Below, in pieces: positions 12,713-25,239 of a stretch of DNA of 64,000 nt. This DNA is from Lepiota brunneoincarnata (lineage: Eukaryota; Basidiomycota; Agaricomycetes; Agaricales; Agaricaceae). Position 1 is the first letter of the stretch; each line of letters opens with the position of its first letter. The DNA lies in assembly GCA_023014365.1 (NCBI GenBank), contig JAEBUN010000011.1:1054001-1118000 (forward strand). The letters are read 5' to 3'. The notes beneath the pieces are model-generated. The model had not been told where the DNA came from, searched no databases, and saw only the letters and a program-made list of their open reading frames with translations. Made by a program: the position numbers and the translations under genes.

Positions 12713-13123
12713 GTATTCAATCTATGGGCATGTTCTGGTAACTCTCCTATTGACAGTGTATTCTTGACTCTTGTCATCATTCTTATACATATACATGAAC
12801 TTTGCATTCTCTCCTCTGAAAATCATTTCTGCTGCCCTAGTAGTTTTATCTCTCATCACACCAACTTACTTGCCAGCTTACATGTCACAGAGCATAGAAA
12901 AGAAAGAAGGTCAATGCTTGTATAGACATACTACATATGAGTGGCATTATTACCACAAAGAACAATGGAAGAAAGCAAAAGTAGAAATCAGGAGTCTACC
13001 TAAACATTACCGGGCCTATATATAATAAATAATGGGTATGTGTATCACAAACAATAGTGAATGGTAAGGGGATGTGAAAGATGACGGAACGAGGGGAGAA
13101 TGGGTACAAGATCAAGCATCCAA
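12713..13123. other. AT-rich intergenic tail
   Basis: Continues the AT-rich composition to about 13030. An 84-codon frame at 12771-13025 has no recognisable features. The boundary with the GC-richer APH-like gene is abrupt. Confidence 0.4.
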
Positions 13124-15608
13124 TCATACAACCGTCCGTTGCCCCTCCACCCACCGCTCCTGATTCAACACCATCTTTGCCTCTCTCCCCCCTTCGGCAC
13201 CCGTACTTCCGTTAACTGTCAACCATGCTTCCAGCCGCCGCCCCAGCTCACCACCACGCCCGCCACAGATATCCCCCGTCGTATTCAACATCTGCTCCTT
13301 CTTCTGCTCCTCCACAAACGGTAGCTTGGACGATACCTTCCCTCCATTCAACGAACTCCGCCTCGAGAGCGATGAATCCGAGTCCGACGCACCAACGAGC
13401 CCATTGGGCTGTAACAAGAGATCGGGGGCCGAACCCGGGTTTGAGGTGGACACATTGCCGAGTACCGAGGATGATGACTGCGGCGCAAACTTAAACCACT
13501 CCTCCTCGAGTTCTGGGGGTCCGAGTATGCTTTCTACTAGACCCTCTTCCCATCCATCCCACTCTGCGCATCGATGTGCCATGCGAAGACGCATCCCCGC
13601 GGATTCGTAATGGAGCCATTCGCGGCTGAGCGACTCGACGTCACTGTGGGACGAGCCTGATGGCAGGCTGATGGAGGGATCGCTAGAGAGCTCGGCAACC
13701 GCTTGCCGGAAGAGTTTTGCCACAAAGGGTGAGGACTGAGCGAATGCGGGAAGGTGGGCGCATGCCCAAAGAGGACGTGTGGTTGTTGACTCCCAGTCGA
13801 TGATGCATGTCTACTTTCAGAGTGAGAAGTCAGGAAAGTATTTATGGATAGAAATACGTACGATTTTCGTGTGGTCGACTTCATCCACAAATACATTTTC
13901 CAGGCTGAGATCATGACAATCGAGGCCAAACTCCTCCGGTGCATCACCCTTGTCGGTAATCTTGATCAGCTTCTCCATGACAGACATCCATCGCTTCATC
14001 TCCTGCCGCACATTCTTCTCCCTCTGCGCCATGTGCGTGAACAAAAATGTGCTCCGCTGATTTCTCCTGTAATCCCGGTACATTACGTCACCAGGACCCT
14101 CACATTCCTCTTCACTCTCCTCCAAATCATACTCATCACTATCATCGGATTCGTCTCCTGGGACAGCCCGCAGGCGATGGTGCCATGAGGACATGATCTC
14201 AGTCGGGGTCAAGGTGCAAACGATGTGGTGCCGAGCGACCCTCGTTCTCCCTTATGACACCCTGGATCTCTCGGTCGGCACACGAGCTGAGATACGAATG
14301 TGTTGTGAACCACGGACCCCTGTTGAGCTCATTCGGGTGCGCGAGGTCGCCTCTGTTGGATCCGAAGAATGGCCATGAGATTATAGGCCCTACATGGAAT
14401 TCCGTTGTAGCCTTAATGGCGAGGGATGCAGGAGGTCTAGGCGTGAGTATTGCAGAAATGCTTGACATGCCTTGAATAGCTGAGAAAGGGAATCCGGCCT
14501 GATGAACCTGCGAAGAAGCCTTGGGTGTCGGGGAACCAGAGGAAACCGCACTGTAGGGAGGAGAACCAGAATAGAGGGAACCAATCTGGGGAAACCGGTG
14601 TGCGAAAAGTGGTATGATAATTCGAGCAGTGTTCTTGACAAGCTTCACGAGATCATTATAAGCTAGGGAGTGGAAGACTTGGGCAAGCGGGATGCCGGGC
14701 GCCTGGAAAGGCAAGGGTCACACGTCAGGGACCATGGCACGTGAGGAGAAATTCCGGGACGCGTTCGAGGCACTTGACCGGCTCACACATACCTTTGACA
14801 TCAGAATGAATTCACCGCCCAGACGGTTGTACGGATTCGAATCATAGTGGTATACGGCCGGAACTGGTACATTCGTCTTCTCCCGTAAATATTGCATCGT
14901 GGCGACTTCAGACTCCACCTTGAGTCTGGGCATGAAGCGACGAGCTACGCGGGCGACAAGCTCAGTATGGTTGACGAGTGTGATCAAATAAGCCTGTAAG
15001 TGGATACGTAACGGGTAAGCACGCGAGTAGGCTGAGGGTGTTCTCAATCATTACCTTGTGAAAGGTCCCTGGAATATAATAAAATAAGTTTAGTGTCGAG
15101 ATTTACGGACCGGTAATTAGGAGCCGAGAGGGCGGTCGGACATACCAGCAGAAAGAAACTTAATTCGCCCCACCTCAACGCCCATCTTCTCTCGGACTAC
15201 ATCCTTAAGCACTCTTCGATCCACCTCAAACGGCGCAGCCCCACGCAGCGTCGCATCAGCTTTGCGCTCTTTCTTCCTATCCCCATGCTCAATATCCCAA
15301 TCCCAGACTAGTGGAGGTTTAGTCGTCACATCGGCAGCATGTGGCAGCGGAGCATTGTCCGGGGCTTGTCCGGGGGCGAGAGAGAGATTACGCCCATTGC
15401 GAGACATCGTAGAAGCGGAGGTTGGGACGGGCGCCGACTTGGTCTTATCAGTTGCGGGTTTGGCAAAGTCTCCGTGCGCGGGTGTGGAGAATTTCCCACA
15501 AGATCCGTTAGGTTCAGCTATTAAGCTTTCCCGGGCAGGCTTTGCTTTTGAAATGGAGTGCGGAACTAAGTATGTGTTGGGTGAGGGTGGAAGTAGAGAA
15601 CTAGACAC
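13124..15608 (-). CDS. aminoglycoside-phosphotransferase-fold kinase
   Basis: APH/choline-kinase-like phosphotransferase family, greatly expanded in fungi; substrate unknown and antibiotic resistance is not implied. In coding order: a Ser/Pro-rich N-terminus, VWDWDIEHGDRKK, KFLSAG-GTFHK (GTFHK comes from a 14-nt exon at 15055-15068), AYLITLVNHTELVARVARRF, ESEVATMQYLREKTNVPVPA, YNRLGGEFILMSK and APGIPLAQVFHSL. The catalytic loop HDLSLENVFVDE (H-D-x-x-x-x-N) and then CIIDWES (metal-binding D) follow. A Ser-rich C-terminal stretch ends near 13124. Between the middle and catalytic exons the frame changes at about 14199-14204, where one base must be dropped to read HLDPD-EIMSSWHHRL. An acidic insert (DESDDSDEYDLEESEEE) precedes the catalytic loop. 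The start at 15608 is the first in-frame Met. Confidence 0.82.
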
Positions 15609-18600
15609 ACCTTCCGTCGCCCATAATCAGCTGTTTGTCTTTATTTGCCTTCTCCATCTGGTCTCCCCGCGCCGATATTTGAATTTCAGGGATAGGAAAC
15701 CCCATCTGGTGGATGTGTTGTTAAACAACAAGAAGCAGACGGGTCTAAGGGGGATATAGGGGATACCCTGGCAGTCGGGGAGGTGTCTCTGAGTGAAAAT
15801 CCGCAACATCTTATATAACGGTGCACAATCCCACTAAAATGCTTGGCACTTCGCCTCGAGGTCCACTCGTTTACCGGTGTTTCTTGTAAATCGTAATGCG
15901 ATCGAGATACGGAGTTTTCCCGTCTCACGGAGATTCCTCATACCCACCCCCTGTTGCAAAACCCGAGCTAAAAGGGGTCCCTTCTTGTAATAGTGCCGTT
16001 ATCCGCAACTGTCAAGCGACCCCTCATACACATCTAATAAGATTTCTGCTGCCGATGGGACAACACCACTAACCTGGTACGCGATTCGGAATTATAGCAG
16101 GTCAGTGGACACCATGTTTCTGACGGAAACAAGGGTGCCATTATCAACCATCATTATGATCTCGCCCTCCTTCTCACGATTACCTTGTCCCCTCTCGCAC
16201 ATGGACACTGGCTATCACGCTGTCTTATCTCTCTCTCCCAGGCAACTAGCCATCTGAACTGTGAAAGGAAGCCACAGTGCCAAGCCCTGCCAAGGCACGC
16301 TTGACCTTTTCAATAGATCAATATCCCCGTCTCTATCTCATAAATAGCTGTAATTCAGATATATGAAATTTATGAATAGGACAAGACCCGAATTGTGACT
16401 CCTCAATGACGGGAAAAATTAACGCAGTGCAGTGTTGTTCGTCACGGACCCGTGTCTCGCGGTGCTTGCTCGCACACACCCCCCCCCCCCCCCCAACAGA
16501 TGAGAAGAGGATACACGGATGGGTTGAGCACGGCAATCACTGCCAACAACAACCGCACAATCCCTTCGGCTTCTACGTCAAATAGGCAAACGGCCCCCGA
16601 GAAACGGAAACCCACAGTAGCGCCCAGATGATGCCATTCCCAATTATTAATAGCCCCAAAACGTCGTGCATGCTTATCTCTATCTCACCATACAGCCTCC
16701 TCAGTTTTCTTGGCATGCTAGAAGCACAACCATCAGGCTCTCAAGTTGCATTTTTCGGCCAGTCCGAACCTTGGCCGTCCCTTGGCATCGAGCCTCCGCA
16801 GCGACCAAGGCGGCAAGGCCCCATGCACCTTGGAGCCTTACTACCTGATGCTTACTTCCAAGTGATATTGAATCAAACATCATATCAGCACTCCACCCAA
16901 ACCCTTCTACACGATCAATCCACTGGGCAACTCCTAGCCTACCGGAAGCAAGGACCGGGCATAGTGCGGGTTCATACTCACACTCTACCTCGCGAACCAC
17001 AGAACTTTCCCTCCACCCTTACAACCTTAGTACTGCTCCAAACCTCAGGCTAACAGAGCAGATTACCCACGCCATTCCACGCCATCAAAATCAATGGGCG
17101 AAATCCGAACGAGCAATTCGGGGAAATCAAGGGTTACCCGAGGAACTCGACCTCGAGTAAATTGCTAAGGGACAAGTCATCGGTCCCAACACTGAATACC
17201 TAATGGGGAGAGACAAATATACACCATCGCCGCGCCACGATGATACTGCGGCTTGGAATACTCACATGAACCAGTAATTGTACCTATACTTCGGAAGCCG
17301 AAAGCATTGACACTAAAATAACTACGGAGACGATTAATCCGCCGACGTACACCTCATGGGCAACGTCACTACTTTCGATGATACGTTTACACATGTTCCA
17401 TGACGAGCACACATCGAAGACTTGGATTCGGGCCTTTGACCGACTCAACAATGCGGACTTAGACTCCCGGCTCTAATTCGCTTCCACTTCCTGAGCAAAA
17501 CCCTCCTTGTCTATATAATGTAAGATGGCCTAAAGTAACAGACCAGAACCCAGGAAAAAGTCTTCCAGTGCAGAGAATAACCACCTCCGCGCAAACACCC
17601 AAAGAAGGCAACCTCATTTCCAAAAACCGATAGACACCGCCACTGTCGGGGGAGGAGGAAAGGACACGATGGCAACAAGCACCGTTCCGCATAAAAAGAC
17701 ACAACCACTTATCTCTGTCACCGAATCCGCAGCACAACAATCCGGCATACGGTGATTTATACATGGTCACAGGATTTCAATTCCCCCTATACATCCATCC
17801 CTGCATGAGCATTCCAGTGACGATGGCACGGACTGAGACTCGCAGGAACAATAACTTGTGGCGCACATGTGACGACTTCATATATCCAACTGTGTACCGC
17901 AAGGCACCCTCCTATATACATACGCCACCTTTCAGTTGTGTGGAAATGCACTTGACTACCAACTACGAAGCTCGCAACTTAAATCTACTCACATACATCA
18001 TCACAGCGCCACTGATATCATTGTCATGATAAGAATCTATCTACCTTTCGCCATCCAAGCATCAATCGCCCACTATTCCACTGGCAAACGATCTCCTCCA
18101 ACCTCAGATAAACCTCCGCCGTCGTCTCACTGACAGCCTATCTTATCACCAGTCTCACCCCGGGCCGCGTACCGACTCATGGTCACTCCCCATCACTCAC
18201 GGGGGTAAGTTTTCCTCCATCCCTATCAATTAAAATCTAACTCATAGCGACGCCAAACTATCCGAGTGTCCAAGATTTCGAGTTAGTCATCTGCATCAAA
18301 GTCACCCACGCTGCCCACGTCAAGCTTAGACTTCCGAAATCACTTTGGCCCCATAAAGTTCGACTGATAAGTATTTATTGTGATGTAGCTAGGCGTCGGC
18401 TTGCTCATTCGTCTCCTCCGGGGTGGGAGGGCCCCGGTCCGTGAAATTAGGTAGTGCTTGGAAGCTTCCGCAAGATGCCCTCATCGCGGATAAGAATAAA
18501 ATATTCGTTGATAAACCACAAAACGTGACGGATGATTGTCCAAAAGGGTATCTGATGTATTTGCTTCAAGTCAAAAATAGAAGGGATAAAACAATTAACC

Positions 18601-18881
18601 AAGCCTGTCAAAAACCCAAGAACTAGGAAAAAGGGAAAGCGGTAGCACCCACCCGACCAACCAAAGCTCCTAATAAAGAAGACTCAGGAAAGGGAGGCTT
18701 GGTATCCAAGTGGGCAATTGTCAAAAATATCTCCTTCTCCTTATTACCCTACAAATCACTTCAGTATTTCAGCAATTGTAACAAGCGCAGCACATAAAGC
18801 CAAAACGGGAGGGTATTAGAAGGGGGGGAGGGGGGGATGGTGGCAACAAGGTGTGGTCAACAAAAAGGTGAGCGCGATCAC
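15609..18881. other. 3.3-kb stretch without a recognised gene
   Basis: No open frame here shows a known family or convincing splice pattern on either strand. It contains a 16-base C run at 16479-16494 and G-rich sequence at about 18820-18837. Several short frames (for example 16628-17053) have no motif and look like chance. Confidence 0.45.
16479..16494 (+). repeat. C16 homopolymer
   Basis: An uninterrupted run of 16 cytosines follows a short CACACA stretch. It is likely length-variable and prone to assembly error. Confidence 0.9.
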
Positions 18882-21119
18882 TCACCTGTCGTATGGAGGG
18901 TCGACACACACCACATTCTCCACCCGACTCCCCAACCACCTCTCAACGTCCATCCCGAGTTCACATTCCTGCATCTCAAGACACTTCAACCTCTTCACAC
19001 CCACAAGAACTGGACTTCCTCCTCCGCTCGCACCGCCGGCACTCCCTCCAGCACTCCCCCCCAAAGCCCCAACAAGTCCCCCTCCACCCTCTGGATTCCT
19101 TGCCTCAACCAACTGCACCAACTTGGTCACGGCTTCATTATGCAGCATACACCCCCTCATCGCCAGCGTCTCCAACACAGGACACACCCACCCACTCACA
19201 CCATTCCCATCGTCCTCCGCGCTCCCTAGCGCCATCAACAGCGCCTCCACCGGCGTTCCGCCCACCTTCAACACCCTTAACCCCGGCAGCTTCTCCAACA
19301 GCACCCGCCAACTCGTCACAATCCCTGCAGGGACATAGTACATGTACGCCGCTGCAGGCGCCTCGTACCCCAACGACAATTCCTCCAACACAGGCATACC
19401 CGACCTCGTGAGCAAGCTCGCAATTGTATCCTCAACCGGTTCGCGCGGATCCACGAGGAGCGTGAGTGATTTGAGTGACGGGAGCGTAAGCGAGTCCAGG
19501 AGCTGACTGAGTAAGGTAATGCCCGCCTAGTCGGAGCGAAGGTGATGTGTGAAAGTCTAAGCGGCGAGAGGGGCAACACATTCGCTAGAACACCTTGGAA
19601 GTACAATGAGAGGCTTTCGAGTGCCGGATTATGTGCGATGATATATCGGATGCGGTCGAGAGGAAGGGGCGGGTTGAGTGGGGCGCGGAGGTTGAGTGCA
19701 CGGAGGTTCATGTGAAATATAGGGGAAGACCATTTGAAAGGTACCTGTTGAAGGGTTAGGGATGCGAGTTTTGGTAGGGACGGTGTATTGCTTGTGTCGC
19801 TTGTATTCGGTAGCCAGGGCCAGTCCCCTGAGCATCCACCTTCGGCACTTGAAACTTCGAATTCTTTGAGAAGGGGTGCGTCGCCTAAGCAAGTGATGGA
19901 TGATAAGCCCGCACACGTAGACTGCCGAAAGGTACACTCACCATTGATGGATGCAAGGGCTGTCATCGATTTAAACGCTTTATCATATCGGAAAATGAAA
20001 CGTTCCCATCTTGGCATCTGTTCAACAAGATAATAAAAAGCGATGTGGGCCCAGTGAATGTTCGGTCGGGTATTGATCGATACCAAGCGGTCATTCATAG
20101 ACGTGATGCTCGAGACTGAGTCTTGGGAAGGGGAAAGTGGTGGGATGAATGGGCCAGGCGGGGGCGGAAATATGGGCTGATGCAGATTATGCGGCATTAC
20201 GTAGTGTGTTGTTACACCAGTATGAGAGGCAAAGGATAGCCATGAGGGACTGGGGGAAGAGGATGAGCGTCGCCGCCTGCGTCTCTGCGCATCGATGACA
20301 TTTGAGGGCTGGTCGGCAATCCTGAGATATATCTCTATGTCGAGGGGAACGGTATGACCCGAGCGTTCAAGCCATAACCTGACCAGTTCTGGCGAGGACG
20401 TTGGTGTTGTTACAAGACGTATCTGAAAAAGCGGGTCAGTGCATTGCCCTAAAAATAGACGCTAGTATATCTCAGGCGTGATACAAAGTTCTCCACGCAA
20501 TCTCCGGCAACACATGGCACAGGATTGCCACAGGATTACATGAGCGCATGTGCCAGAGAGCTCCCAGACCGAGATGCCCTCATAGGGGACAGATATACAA
20601 GGCCGGGCACCGAGATACACCGAATGCAGGGTAAGTTCAGAAGACAACTGGAATGGCGAGAAGTCTGTCGAAAACATAGGAGATCTATCTACTCACTTTT
20701 GACCACAGCCTCGGCGTTCGCACTGCCAACCGCCTCCAAGACGAGCAGACAGACGCCAGCACCCATGCGCAAGAGGCGTGTTCCTCAAATTTCCACAAAA
20801 AGATCTCTCGCAGGAGCTCTGCGGGGAGCCGCCGGATAGGGCTCAGGTATGCCTGAGTCCGAGCTTCGTCTTCCTCAAGCCGCCGCTTCTCGTCCTCCAT
20901 CTTGGCGATCGCACATTTCGCATCCTTGACAACTTGGGCGAGGGTAGCTTCGGCCGAGTGAATTTTGGAGACCAGCTCCCGCATGGAAGTGCGTGTCCTT
21001 TCGAGATGGAGTCTGGCCTGTGCCAGAGTGTCATTTGTAGGCGGTTCGGTGAAGAGAGTTGGGTACATTTTGGCACGAGCCAGGATAGGACCTTGGGACT
21101 GAAGTGGCTGGGAGTTCAC
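18882..21119 (-). CDS. F-box protein with LRR-like C-terminus
   Basis: Agaricomycete F-box family: substrate adaptor of an SCF ubiquitin ligase by family knowledge. The first exon starts MNSQPLQSQGPILARAK, forms a coiled coil (LAQARLHLERTRTSMRELVS... KMEDEKRRLEEDEARTQAYL), then the F-box LSPIRRLPAELLREIFLWKF and VCSSWRRLAVRTPRLWSKV. Later exons carry IRLVTTPTSSPELVRLWLER and leucine-rich segments (LPKLASLTLQQVP, LRALNLRAPLNP, LPSLKSLTLLVD, LEELSLGYEAP, LRVLKVGGTPVEALL, LKCLEMQECELG), ending VVCVDPPYDR. At about 19521-19530 the frame of FAPTRR must shift by one base to continue as AGITLLSQLLDSL. This is either an assembly indel or a real lesion. A glycine/serine-rich loop (GGSAGGSAGGASGGG) lies near the end. 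Confidence 0.8.
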
Positions 21120-22660
21120 GGGACGACCGTGGTTTCAAACTCCGCAGGATATCTCCGACTCGTCTGTTTACTCGAGGCGATGGTAATAGGATCCGACCAG
21201 AGATATGCTGGCAGGCGCAGAGATGAAGGCCACGGTTTGAACATAAAGTGACCCTGGTGACCAAGGAATCTTTCAGGTGCCGTTATATTCCACCAGCGCC
21301 CTCTCCCATACCCGCCATCTCCGACAAGGCGTGCGGCGGTGGCTGTGGGCGAGGATACTGGGACAACGGGCATGGAGGGAGGAATGAAAGGAGCAAGCTT
21401 AGACCCGCCCATCAACTGGGCCGGGACCCACAGTAAATGACTCAGCTTCATACGTCTCAGGAGAAAATTTATTGTAATCAACAACATTTTATTTGGTTGC
21501 ATCCCCGTTTTCACGCTCAATTCTCTGCACGCTCTCCATCGCCATCTCGAATGAAAGGTTTCATTATGCAGCTTACGGGTGTAAAAATGCCTTCTACCAG
21601 CAAAACCGGCCAGGCCCTTGATGGAAGAGTGAGATTGGCTGCTTTGAGTGTCGTCTTAGTTGTTCGGCTGACAGGTCTTCCAAGTAAAATCTATCTTGCC
21701 AATTCTAACTTCCTCCAATCCCTACTCCAGACTGGTGGTTCGTATACCAAAATCGTACACAGAAAGCAGGCCAAAACAGTGGTGGGGAGCCTTCGTCGAA
21801 GTTACAGGCAAGTATTCCCCCCCGGCTTTTGCGAATTTGAGTGGTTGCCAGGTCGAGAGAGAGAATCGGACAATTTCTTCTGCCTTTGCCCCTCTCGCAT
21901 TCCCTCTATCTACCCGTCACTACCGCACTGCACCAATACAGCATCAACAATGACAGATTTTGACAACGGATACTTAGTCAGATCCACTCCAGTCCACTCG
22001 GAAACCTCGCTCCCCTTCAATGATTTCTTGCGACTTCCAACCAACATATCACTCAACCCGTGTCACTACTCGTCTATGATGTCTTCCAAACGTCCGAAAC
22101 ATGGTCAACTTAACATTTCCACAATTTTTGGCGACACTCCTCTGGTCGCCCCGTCTCCACATCCCTTTTGGACCACTCAAACATTGATGCATGGTCATCC
22201 TGACATTTTAAACCTCCTTTCCCTTCCTCTCTCCCTCTCTCCTTTGCGTACTGCGCCCATCGGTTTACGGCGTCGGTTCTGCTCTGTTTGTTCATGAGAA
22301 TCGGTGGGGACAGACAAGGCACCCCATACCAGTGAAACAAAGGGGGCCTTGCTCCTTTCTAAATGGCTCGCCTATTGACTATTCGCCGACTGAAGACACT
22401 CTGTATCCGGTGCCCGCGCCCCAATCTTGTTCCAAATCTAAGTTGGCCTCGGCGGTCATATGCTTTCGGTATCAGCCGTTTTGGGCAAGCAGTCCGAGTG
22501 TGTATTACTCGCAATGTTCTCATGGGGTGGGTAGCCTTCTAAATATACTAACACCCGTCACTATAATTCATTTGTGAGATGTCTCAGCCCAGCTCACAAC
22601 CAGTCCATAAATCAGAATCCCTCCCTCTAACCTTCACCTGCGCCCTAATACTCCTCAATT
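21120..22660. other. intergenic, F-box to HVA1
   Basis: Divergent promoter region between the F-box gene (-) and the HVA1 gene (+). A 286-codon + frame (21437-22297) crosses it, but its translation has no domain, repeat or splice support, so I do not call it a gene. Confidence 0.4.
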
Positions 22661-23554
22661 ATGGCAGAGAAGAACATACAAATCGGAGACAAAGGTCCGT
22701 TTATCACCACAGCACCGAACCCTTATTAATTCTCGCACTGATCCTATCCGCGTATAGTCCAATGGAACTATGGCGGTGGCCACCCACAGGGTACAGCAGC
22801 CGAAATCAATTCTACTCCAGAGGGGAAGATGGAGATGAAGACGAAAAAGGGGAACATAGTGAGTCGTAAAGCGGATGAAGGGAATCCGGCCGTGAAGGTT
22901 GAACGAAAGGGGGAGGGGAATGGGGTGGATGTTGTCAAGAGGATGAGCGAGTTGGAGAAGGTCGACGAGGGTGAAGGGCATGCTCAGGAGAAGGCCAGTG
23001 GAGAGAAGCAAGCCACGGGAGAGGGGGCCGAACCGGCCGCGGGCGAGAAGCGAGGTCGGGCTCCGGCAAAACGAAAGAGTAAAGCAGTTGCCACCTCGCC
23101 AGCCAAGGAGTCTTCAAAAGCAGATACCGAGAAGAGAGGGGACGCCAGCGATAATGTCCCAGAGGATGCCAAGGAATCGGAGGCCAAGAAACCAAAACTT
23201 GATTCAGAAACGGAGGCAAAGAGCACAGGGGTGGCGATTGACACCCCCCAGGATGGACTCCCGCCTGCAAAAGCTACTCGAAGTAAAGGCAAAGGACGAG
23301 GGAAAGCCACAGGTGGAACTACCGAAGGTCGTAAGGCACCCTCGCGCACCAAGAGGCGTACTTCGGGGGCTCAAGGCAAAGAGCCTGCAGTAGCTGAGGA
23401 TTCTGGTGCTGGTCAGGGCGAGGACAGGCCTCTAGCCACAGAACAGGCTGCGACGATGGAGGACGACCCTGTTGTGATTGAGGTTTCTAAAGCTCCTGGC
23501 GAAGAGGAAGGCACTAATATTCCTGTTGGAGGGGTCTCTGCTGCTCATAACTAG
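22661..23554 (+). CDS. HVA1/DUF2945 Tudor-domain protein with basic tail
   Basis: Hypervirulence-associated protein, TUDOR domain family (DUF2945); the small Tudor fold is often fused to chromatin-like tails, but the molecular role is unsettled. Exon 1 (22661-22694) and exon 2 (22758-23554) join in phase to about 276 aa. Residues 1-70 form the domain: MAEKNIQIGDKVQWNYGGGH, PQGTAAEI, MKTKKGNIVSRKADEGNPAV. The remaining 200 residues are predicted disordered, rich in K, R, E, A and S, with nuclear-signal-like runs (AKRKSKA, KKPKLDSE, RSKGKGRGK, RTKRRTSG) and an acidic end. The domain hit is unambiguous from GDKVxWNxGGGHPxG. A nuclear location is inferred. Confidence 0.9.
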
Positions 23555-24167
23555 TCTTTTGTTGTGAAAGCATTATGCATATTATACTTGAGCTTTGATT
23601 GGAGTTTATCCTTTTCAGTGATGAGCGAGGCAGTCATCACCACTGCTCTCCTGATATTGTGGTCTCCTCATTACTTCTTTTCCCCCATTATGCTACATGG
23701 CTGACGTGTGCTTCAGCGGACAAGTCCGAACAGAATGGCGGTCACGGGACATATACATATAAGCAGATGATGCTCGGAAGTTATACGCCTGGAGTGGCTA
23801 ATAACTCCCTCTGGTGACCGTACCTAGTGAGCCTGGTCATCGGTCTAAATCATTTCCGGTCGTCATCAAGCCATTACCCCACAATCCTGGTTATGACTGT
23901 CCTTTACTGAGATGCTTGCCGCCCCCCTCGTCCCTTGATCTGAGCCCACCTTGGATCTGTTCCTCGCTTCCACACGTACGTTTGTGCTCGGATCTCTTAT
24001 ATTACGGGCCCCTCGCCGTCAGGATTAAACATTACCGACGGACCTTTTCATCTACTTAACCTGCATCAACAGCCAGTTCTCGCCTTGATAATGGAAGATC
24101 CGAGGTGGAGGGATCATGCATGTTAAGATACAGGGAGCATTAATCATGATACACGTTGGGTTTGGGA
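23555..24167. other. intergenic, HVA1 to VPS28 (convergent)
   Basis: Shared 3' flank of two convergent genes. No further coding signal seen. Confidence 0.45.
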
Positions 24168-25104
24168 CTAGGATGGGTTTTCTTTGTTGCTCAGACTCTG
24201 GAAGAACTCGTTGTATGCGTGCTCGATATCAAAGAGGAGCTAAAAGAGGGGATAAGGGTAAACCTGAAAGCGGATGGATACGCCGAAACGACATACCTGT
24301 CTAGCCTGCTCATCCGTCAGCCGCTCGGATATTTGCATTCCATTTAGTGTGATGAGCCTGTGCGTTGTTAACGCGGTCAGGGGGCCTATCCATCCCAGTA
24401 GGAACAAGGCAGTTAACGGACCAAGATACCATCCGACTTCGACCCTCCGAATCTTTGTGTCCCTTGAACCTGGAGCAGCTGGTAACCAGGTCCCTAAGCA
24501 GGGGATGTAGTTCCTCCTTCGTTCTGAGATTAAGTCTGAGCGCATCCATGAAGGTGATAAAGCTCTGTAGGAGCGTCAGCAGGGTTATCGTCCCGAGGAC
24601 ACCAACGCTAGCCCACCTGAGTGGTCTCTGCGACCTGTTTCGCAGTTTCTGGACCTGCTTCACTCGAATGTTCGACTGTTGCAGGTACACCGACTTTGAT
24701 TCGATGTAGTGCAGCGGGGTTGTCCATCTGTACCGTCCGCAAAGCTCAAGAGTTCCGATAAATGAGAGGGACGAACCCTCCACGCACCCGGTAGCGAGTC
24801 ATGAACTGCTCTATCGATGGGACTTCATCGCCCACTAGCTTTAGTATGGTCTTGTACTGCGAGAGCAAGCGCGTGCACGCGGGCGAGTATCTCTATGCGC
24901 AGATTCCTTAGTCGATGTAAAACGACGAACATCACGATGCGGGCTCACTCTGCTGCGGTGATGGAATCGCGGACATAGGCTCGTTCGAGATATTCCTAGA
25001 GCAACAATGATGCCGAAGAGGGTTGCGAGAAGGTTGTACTTTTCCCTCTCGGTGTTGTTAGTGTACAGACGGACTTGTTCATCGAGATTGATAGCTGTGG
25101 ACAT
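24168..25104 (-). CDS. VPS28: VPS28, ESCRT-I subunit
   Basis: Core subunit of ESCRT-I, which sorts ubiquitinated membrane cargo into multivesicular bodies at the endosome. The start MSTAINLDEQVRLYTNNTER runs into EKYNLLATLFGIIVAL, then EYLERAYVRDSITAAE. The next exons read YSPACTRLLSQYKTILKLVG, EVPSIEQFMTRYR, and NPAALHRIKVGVPATVEHSS. The C-terminal domain gives SFITFMDALRLNLRTKEELH, PLLRDLVTSCSRFKG, LITLNGMQISERLTDEQARQ and LLFDIEHAYNEFFQSLSN, ending KENPS. Length (about 225 aa) and order match the family, and all four downstream introns fit in phase. One base too many occurs at 24995-24996 (reverse strand CTAGGAATATC where CTAGAATATC would keep frame). Since VPS28 is normally single-copy and conserved, an assembly error is the likeliest explanation. 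Confidence 0.93.
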
Positions 25105-25239
25105 GGATGAAGGGAGTAAGATTACATAATATACCTGACGAGAAGAAGTACTTAATTACATAATATACAATACATGTCAACAGAGGTCAGTCCTCTCCGA
25201 ATTCTGTGTACTCTTTCTACGCGTCAAATACCTGCAAGA

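Noticed and set aside
12771..13025. 84-codon + frame after the AT-rich gene
   Set aside because: Contains a hydrophobic stretch but no family signal. A/T-rich sequence easily gives such hydrophobic codons.
16628..17053. 141-codon + frame
   Set aside because: No recognisable domain or splice partner; a chance frame in a gene-poor stretch.
18837..19411. overlapping + strand frames of 130-172 codons
   Set aside because: They are antisense shadows of the F-box/LRR exon and are Pro/Thr/Ser-rich only because the sense strand is G-rich.
21437..22297. 286-codon open frame on the + strand
   Set aside because: No domain, compositional bias or splice pattern is seen. It spans the divergent promoter region and lacks protein-like conservation cues.
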